This document shows positions 4,971 through 7,558 of a stretch of DNA of 7,558 nucleotides, piece after piece (within the stretch, counting starts at the first letter, position 1; each line of letters starts with the position of its first letter). Below the pieces are notes generated by a model that was given only the letters and a program-made list of their open reading frames with translations, searched no databases and was not told where the DNA came from. A program made the position numbers and the translations under genes. This stretch comes from an uncultured Lachnospiraceae bacterium (lineage in GTDB: Bacteria; Bacillota; Clostridia; Lachnospirales; Lachnospiraceae). The DNA lies in the NCBI GenBank assembly GCA_902783395.1, contig CACZRA010000076.1:1-7558 (forward strand). Direction: 5' to 3'.

Positions 4971-6216
4971 CCGGCATACCTGCCCTTGTACTGCTACTGT
5001 TCGCTGCTTCCATATCCTGTATAAGACTTGCAAGCATCTGCATCTTCTTATCATCCGCTTCATCCTGCAAAGAGACATTTTTCTCCTTTTCTTCTTCCTC
5101 TAGTCGCAGACGTTCTTCCCTCTTCGTAGACTCCTCAGCACGATTCTTTGCATTTCGTCTCGACCTGTTGAAACCTGCTACAGAGATCTCCTCTTCGGGC
5201 TCATCAGCTTCAGGTATATCAATCTTTGGCAGATCAAAGTCTTCAACCGGTTCTGCCACCACAGGAGCAGGCTTGTGACCGCTTAAGTTCTCCTGTATAT
5301 GTGCGTCCAGAGTAGCCAGATCGTAGTCCGCACCTAATTTATAAGATTTACACTTAAAGTACGTATCCAGCTTTACCTCGCCGTCGAACTTCGTAAGGTC
5401 CGTCAGCTGATAAACGATAAACTCACCGTTACCCTTGGTGTTACGGTACTCACCCTCAACGCCATGCCTCGTCAGCTCCTGCAGAAACTGCTCTCTTGAC
5501 GTAGCATTTTCCATTGAAGCAGTTATTCTCTCCCTAAGGTCATCTTTCCAGATATAAACCAAAGGTTTCTCTTCTTCGAGCGCCTGTTGCTGTTCCTTTG
5601 GAAGAACGGCATTCTGTTTTGCAATCTCGGCATTACGGGCACGTATCTCTTCGTTCTCTTTGGTGATCTCCTCGTTCCGTATCCGACGTCCTCTCTCAGA
5701 CCTTGTTAAACGTTCCTTAGTGCTTCTGCCATCGTCCAGTTCAAAATGGGCCTGACAGACCTCATCTACCTGTTTTTTCAGATAATAGTGTTTCGTCTGC
5801 TCGTCCGTGAAACCACGTCCGTCAATAGAACAGTTCGGCGACATCATATGTATATGAACTTTTCCGCCCTGTCCGTCGTTCTGAACGGCAATAATAAACG
5901 GATGGCCCGGATAACCTTTTTCAGCAATTTCAAATCCGATCGTCCTTGCCGTATCATATGATTTCGGATCATCCGGCGGAAGTTCTTTTTCTGAAAATGA
6001 GACAATGATCTGACGCATCTCAGTCTTATTCTTCTCACTGGCCTGCATGCGATACCATCGGCACTGCTCATAAAGCGAAACGGATTCATTTGGCAAAAAT
6101 CCATATGTGGCAATATAAACATTTCGATCCTTACCCTCAGTATGAGCTTCTTCCTTTAATAGGTAATCGAGCATCGCATCGCCATTGCGAGTACTGTTTA
6201 TATATGAATACGGCAT
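4951..6216 (-). CDS. mobA: MobA-type relaxase (mobilization nuclease), possibly shortened at the C-terminus
   Basis: Relaxases nick one strand at the origin of transfer, stay joined to the 5' end through a tyrosine and lead the strand into the recipient. The protein has 421 residues. Tyr3 or Tyr5 in MPYSYINSTRNGDAMLDYLL is the likely nicking tyrosine. The metal-binding motif III is clear: H105 followed by HIH at 121-123. This fits the Relaxase/mobilization nuclease domain, MOBP-like. A charged, probably coiled-coil stretch follows (about 165-215), then an accessory region and an acidic/basic tail (330-385). The ATG lies one base after the mobC stop, and its SD, GGAGGAAAG, is inside the last mobC codons, so the two are coupled. 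The frame ends at GMPDDWSGR, where a second copy of the tail motif continues in another frame. No conjugation pore genes are visible. Confidence 0.9.
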   Translation of the reverse strand: MPYSYINSTRNGDAMLDYLLKEEAHTEGKDRNVYIATYGFLPNESVSLYEQCRWYRMQASEKNKTEMRQIIVSFSEKELPPDDPKSYDTARTIGFEIAEKGYPGHPFIIAVQNDGQGGKVHIHMMSPNCSIDGRGFTDEQTKHYYLKKQVDEVCQAHFELDDGRSTKERLTRSERGRRIRNEEITKENEEIRARNAEIAKQNAVLPKEQQQALEEEKPLVYIWKDDLRERITASMENATSREQFLQELTRHGVEGEYRNTKGNGEFIVYQLTDLTKFDGEVKLDTYFKCKSYKLGADYDLATLDAHIQENLSGHKPAPVVAEPVEDFDLPKIDIPEADEPEEEISVAGFNRSRRNAKNRAEESTKREERLRLEEEEKEKNVSLQDEADDKKMQMLASLIQDMEAANSSSTRAGMPDDWSGR

Positions 6217-6217
6217 A

Positions 6218-6883
6218 TTACTTCTTTCCTCCCATCCCCAATATCCTGTCTATCGTCTTTCCGATCTTCTCGTTCGCCATCAGCAGTTTAACCAGAATCG
6301 GATCATAGGCTTTTCGCCTAAAGACCGGAGCAAGGTTTCGGTCGCCTGCCTTATACTTCGCATGAAGCATCCGTACTTCCTGGTTATAGTTCACGCCAAT
6401 CTTATTTATCTCATAACGGATATCTTCGAGTTCATGTGTCAGCGTGAAAAATCCATCCTGTAGGTCACGACCCTGAGCACGATTTACAAAAACTACACTT
6501 CGCAGATATTCGACCAGACGCTCATCCACGCATAAACGGACAATATCGGCCATTGACTTTTCGTTCATCTCAGCAAGTTCTTTGATCGTGTCATATGCCG
6601 ATTCCGTAAAACGCACGGTCAGCCCTTTTAACTTTTCGTCGCTGACATAATGTCCACCGATATTTGCTTTTTTCGGTTTGTCCGTTCTCGGCTTATTAGT
6701 GTTCTTATCAGAAACTGCTTCCTGTGGCTGATCGATATTTTGTTCTATTGGGTCAGACGGTTTTGCGTTATCAGTCACCTTCTGTCCAGAAGATGCCTTT
6801 GCACGCGCCACAGCCTGACTCCTGAAATCACCCACACGATGTTTCGTTATATTAGAATGAACACGATTGTTTGTTTCTGCCAT
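6218..6883 (-). CDS. mobC: MobC-like relaxosome accessory protein with RHH domain
   Basis: MobC-type proteins bind next to the nick site and help the relaxase open DNA. The 221 residues split into a polar, probably disordered N-terminus (1-75), a ribbon-helix-helix-like segment (LTVRFTESAYDTIKELAEM and DIVRLCVDERL, about 88-122), and a MobC-type helix pair with INKIGVNYNQEVRML at about 159-173, matching the family's LNQIGxNLNQ motif. The ATG at 6883 has GGGAG nine bases upstream, overlapping the end of the 61-residue gene, and the TAA ends one base before the mobA start. Gene order and coupling support a mobC-mobA operon. The N-terminus is longer than in typical MobC proteins. Confidence 0.85.
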   Translation of the reverse strand: MAETNNRVHSNITKHRVGDFRSQAVARAKASSGQKVTDNAKPSDPIEQNIDQPQEAVSDKNTNKPRTDKPKKANIGGHYVSDEKLKGLTVRFTESAYDTIKELAEMNEKSMADIVRLCVDERLVEYLRSVVFVNRAQGRDLQDGFFTLTHELEDIRYEINKIGVNYNQEVRMLHAKYKAGDRNLAPVFRRKAYDPILVKLLMANEKIGKTIDRILGMGGKK

Positions 6884-6888
6884 TTACA

Positions 6889-7074
6889 TCAACTCCCACT
6901 TTCCTGCTTATATGCTTTATAGCCTTTTTTGATAAGTTCGCTGACGGCCTGTCCGACCGATTTCACCGATTTCTTATCCGCCATTCTGTATTCCCAGACG
7001 ATATCGTATATTTCCTGATCCAGTTCACACTTGATATGTCTGATCTCGTCCTGCTGCGTCTTATTACCACTCAC
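6889..7074 (-). CDS. small RHH-type DNA-binding protein, 61 residues
   Basis: I chose a GTG start at 7074-7072 because AGGAGG lies eight bases upstream of it. An upstream TTG at 7095 would put that SD inside the gene. The product has a strand (HIKCELD), a helix (EIYDIVWEYRMADKK) and a second helix (VGQAVSELIKKGYKAYK), the ribbon-helix-helix layout of small dimeric regulators such as ParD or CopG types. It stops 5 bp before mobC. A role in autoregulating the mob operon or assisting the relaxosome is inferred from position only. Confidence 0.7.
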   Translation of the reverse strand: MSGNKTQQDEIRHIKCELDQEIYDIVWEYRMADKKSVKSVGQAVSELIKKGYKAYKQESGS

Positions 7075-7104
7075 GACAATTACCTCCTGTATCAAAAACC
7101 GGAT

Positions 7105-7392
7105 TTATAAAGACTTCGTAATAGACTTCATCTGACGTTTTAACACATCCATGTGATTCTCCAGTTCGAAGATTGCTTCCTGAACACCCTCCATGGTTTG
7201 ATCAATTCTTGTAACATCGTCATAACTCAACTGACTGACATTACCAGAATTCGCCTTAATCATCATACGAATCGCTTCACTGGATGTTACATTATGTGCA
7301 CGTGCTGTCTTTTCTACAATTGACAAAAGATGATTATTGAGTTTAACCGAAATAACCTTATCGTACTGTCCGTATCCTTTTCTCGTATTCAT
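7105..7392 (-). CDS. RHH-type DNA-binding protein with C-terminal coiled coil, 95 residues
   Basis: The ATG at 7392-7390 follows GGAGG with six bases between. Residues 11-48 (DKVISVKLNNHLLSIVEKTA and SSEAIRMMIKANSG) form a strand and two helices of the ribbon-helix-helix type. Residues 60-93 are amphipathic (RIDQTMEGVQEAIFELENHM and so on), suiting a coiled coil that multimerises. This layout is common in accessory proteins encoded upstream of relaxases. It lies 18 bp after the upstream ORF and 30 bp before the 61-residue RHH gene, so it belongs to the same operon. Confidence 0.72.
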   Translation of the reverse strand: MNTRKGYGQYDKVISVKLNNHLLSIVEKTARAHNVTSSEAIRMMIKANSGNVSQLSYDDVTRIDQTMEGVQEAIFELENHMDVLKRQMKSITKSL

Positions 7393-7409
7393 ATCTAACC
7401 TCCAAACAC

Positions 7410-7558
7410 TTAATCTTCATTTACGTCATCTTCATCAGATGTCTTATTTACGATTTTCTGTACTGCTTTAGATAACTCAACTGACTTTTCTATAACAGAT
7501 ATCAGTAATTCGTTATACTCGTCAGCCATCTGATCAACTGTAATTGCATTTTCAATTT
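7410..7558 (-). CDS. first visible ORF of the mob operon, C-terminal 48 residues (partial)
   Basis: An open frame enters from the right edge and ends with TAA at 7412-7410. The visible part is helical (ADEYNELLISVIEKSVELSKAVQKIVNK) with a very acidic tail (TSDEDDVNED). There is no recognisable domain in what is visible. An internal ATG at residue 10 lacks an SD, so the true start is probably outside the window. It lies 17 bp before the 95-residue RHH gene, which places it in the same operon. Confidence 0.55.
   Translation of the reverse strand, partial: IENAITVDQMADEYNELLISVIEKSVELSKAVQKIVNKTSDEDDVNED

Noticed and set aside
5844..6122. Minus-strand 92-codon frame inside mobA, and plus-strand frames at 5746-5961 and 6090-6463
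   Set aside because: They are shadows of the relaxase and mobC, which have conserved motifs in their own frames.

Overview
The window looks like part of the chromosome of a Gram-positive anaerobe of the Clostridia, most likely Lachnospiraceae. It is moderately AT-rich, with AGGAGG-type ribosome binding sites. It carries a clostridial-type ATP-grasp protein and a C-terminal tail typical of RumA-type 23S rRNA methyltransferases from this group. Every gene I can support reads leftwards (minus strand); I found no convincing plus-strand gene, tRNA, rRNA or CRISPR array. The taxonomic call is inference from protein style, since no search was run.

Left flank (1 to about 1490): probably host chromosome. 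It holds the 5' part of an R2K-type ATP-grasp gene fused to an EF-Tu domain-2-like barrel (1-947, running off the edge), with a possible 10-residue leader ORF and promoter. To its right are a strong terminator (1151-1180) and the 3' remnant of a rumA/rlmD-like gene (1215 to about 1490). The remnant is cut at its upstream end exactly where the foreign DNA begins, so it is the best candidate for an integration scar.

Junction (about 1497-1714): a GC-rich, highly palindromic island with an 11-bp closing stem, a 9-bp outer inverted repeat and at least three inner hairpins. It is followed by a 19-bp inverted repeat lying inside the last codons of the recombinase gene. No feature type I know explains it fully.

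Element (about 1500 to beyond 7558): an integrative mobilizable element or similar. Its recombination module is a large serine recombinase (1640-3310) and an excisionase-like gene broken by an in-frame TGA (3562-3861). Between them are two leftward terminators and two 15-bp direct repeats. Next is a cysteine-rich gene of unknown function (3894-4337), preceded by a promoter, operator-like palindromes, short upstream ORFs and a terminator hairpin that could act as an attenuator. The mobilization operon reads leftwards from the right edge: a partial ORF, a ribbon-helix-helix (RHH) protein of 95 residues, an RHH protein of 61 residues, MobC, the MobA relaxase, a frame-shifted C-terminal module, a 49-residue ORF coupled by a TAATG overlap, and a terminator.

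Working model: MobA and MobC would nick and carry the element through a helper conjugation machine, because no type IV secretion genes are visible. The serine recombinase and the Xis-like protein would integrate and excise it. The apparent lesions in xis and at the relaxase tail mean the element may be partly decayed, unless those breaks are recoding sites. The origin of transfer and the far attachment site were not seen and probably lie to the right.
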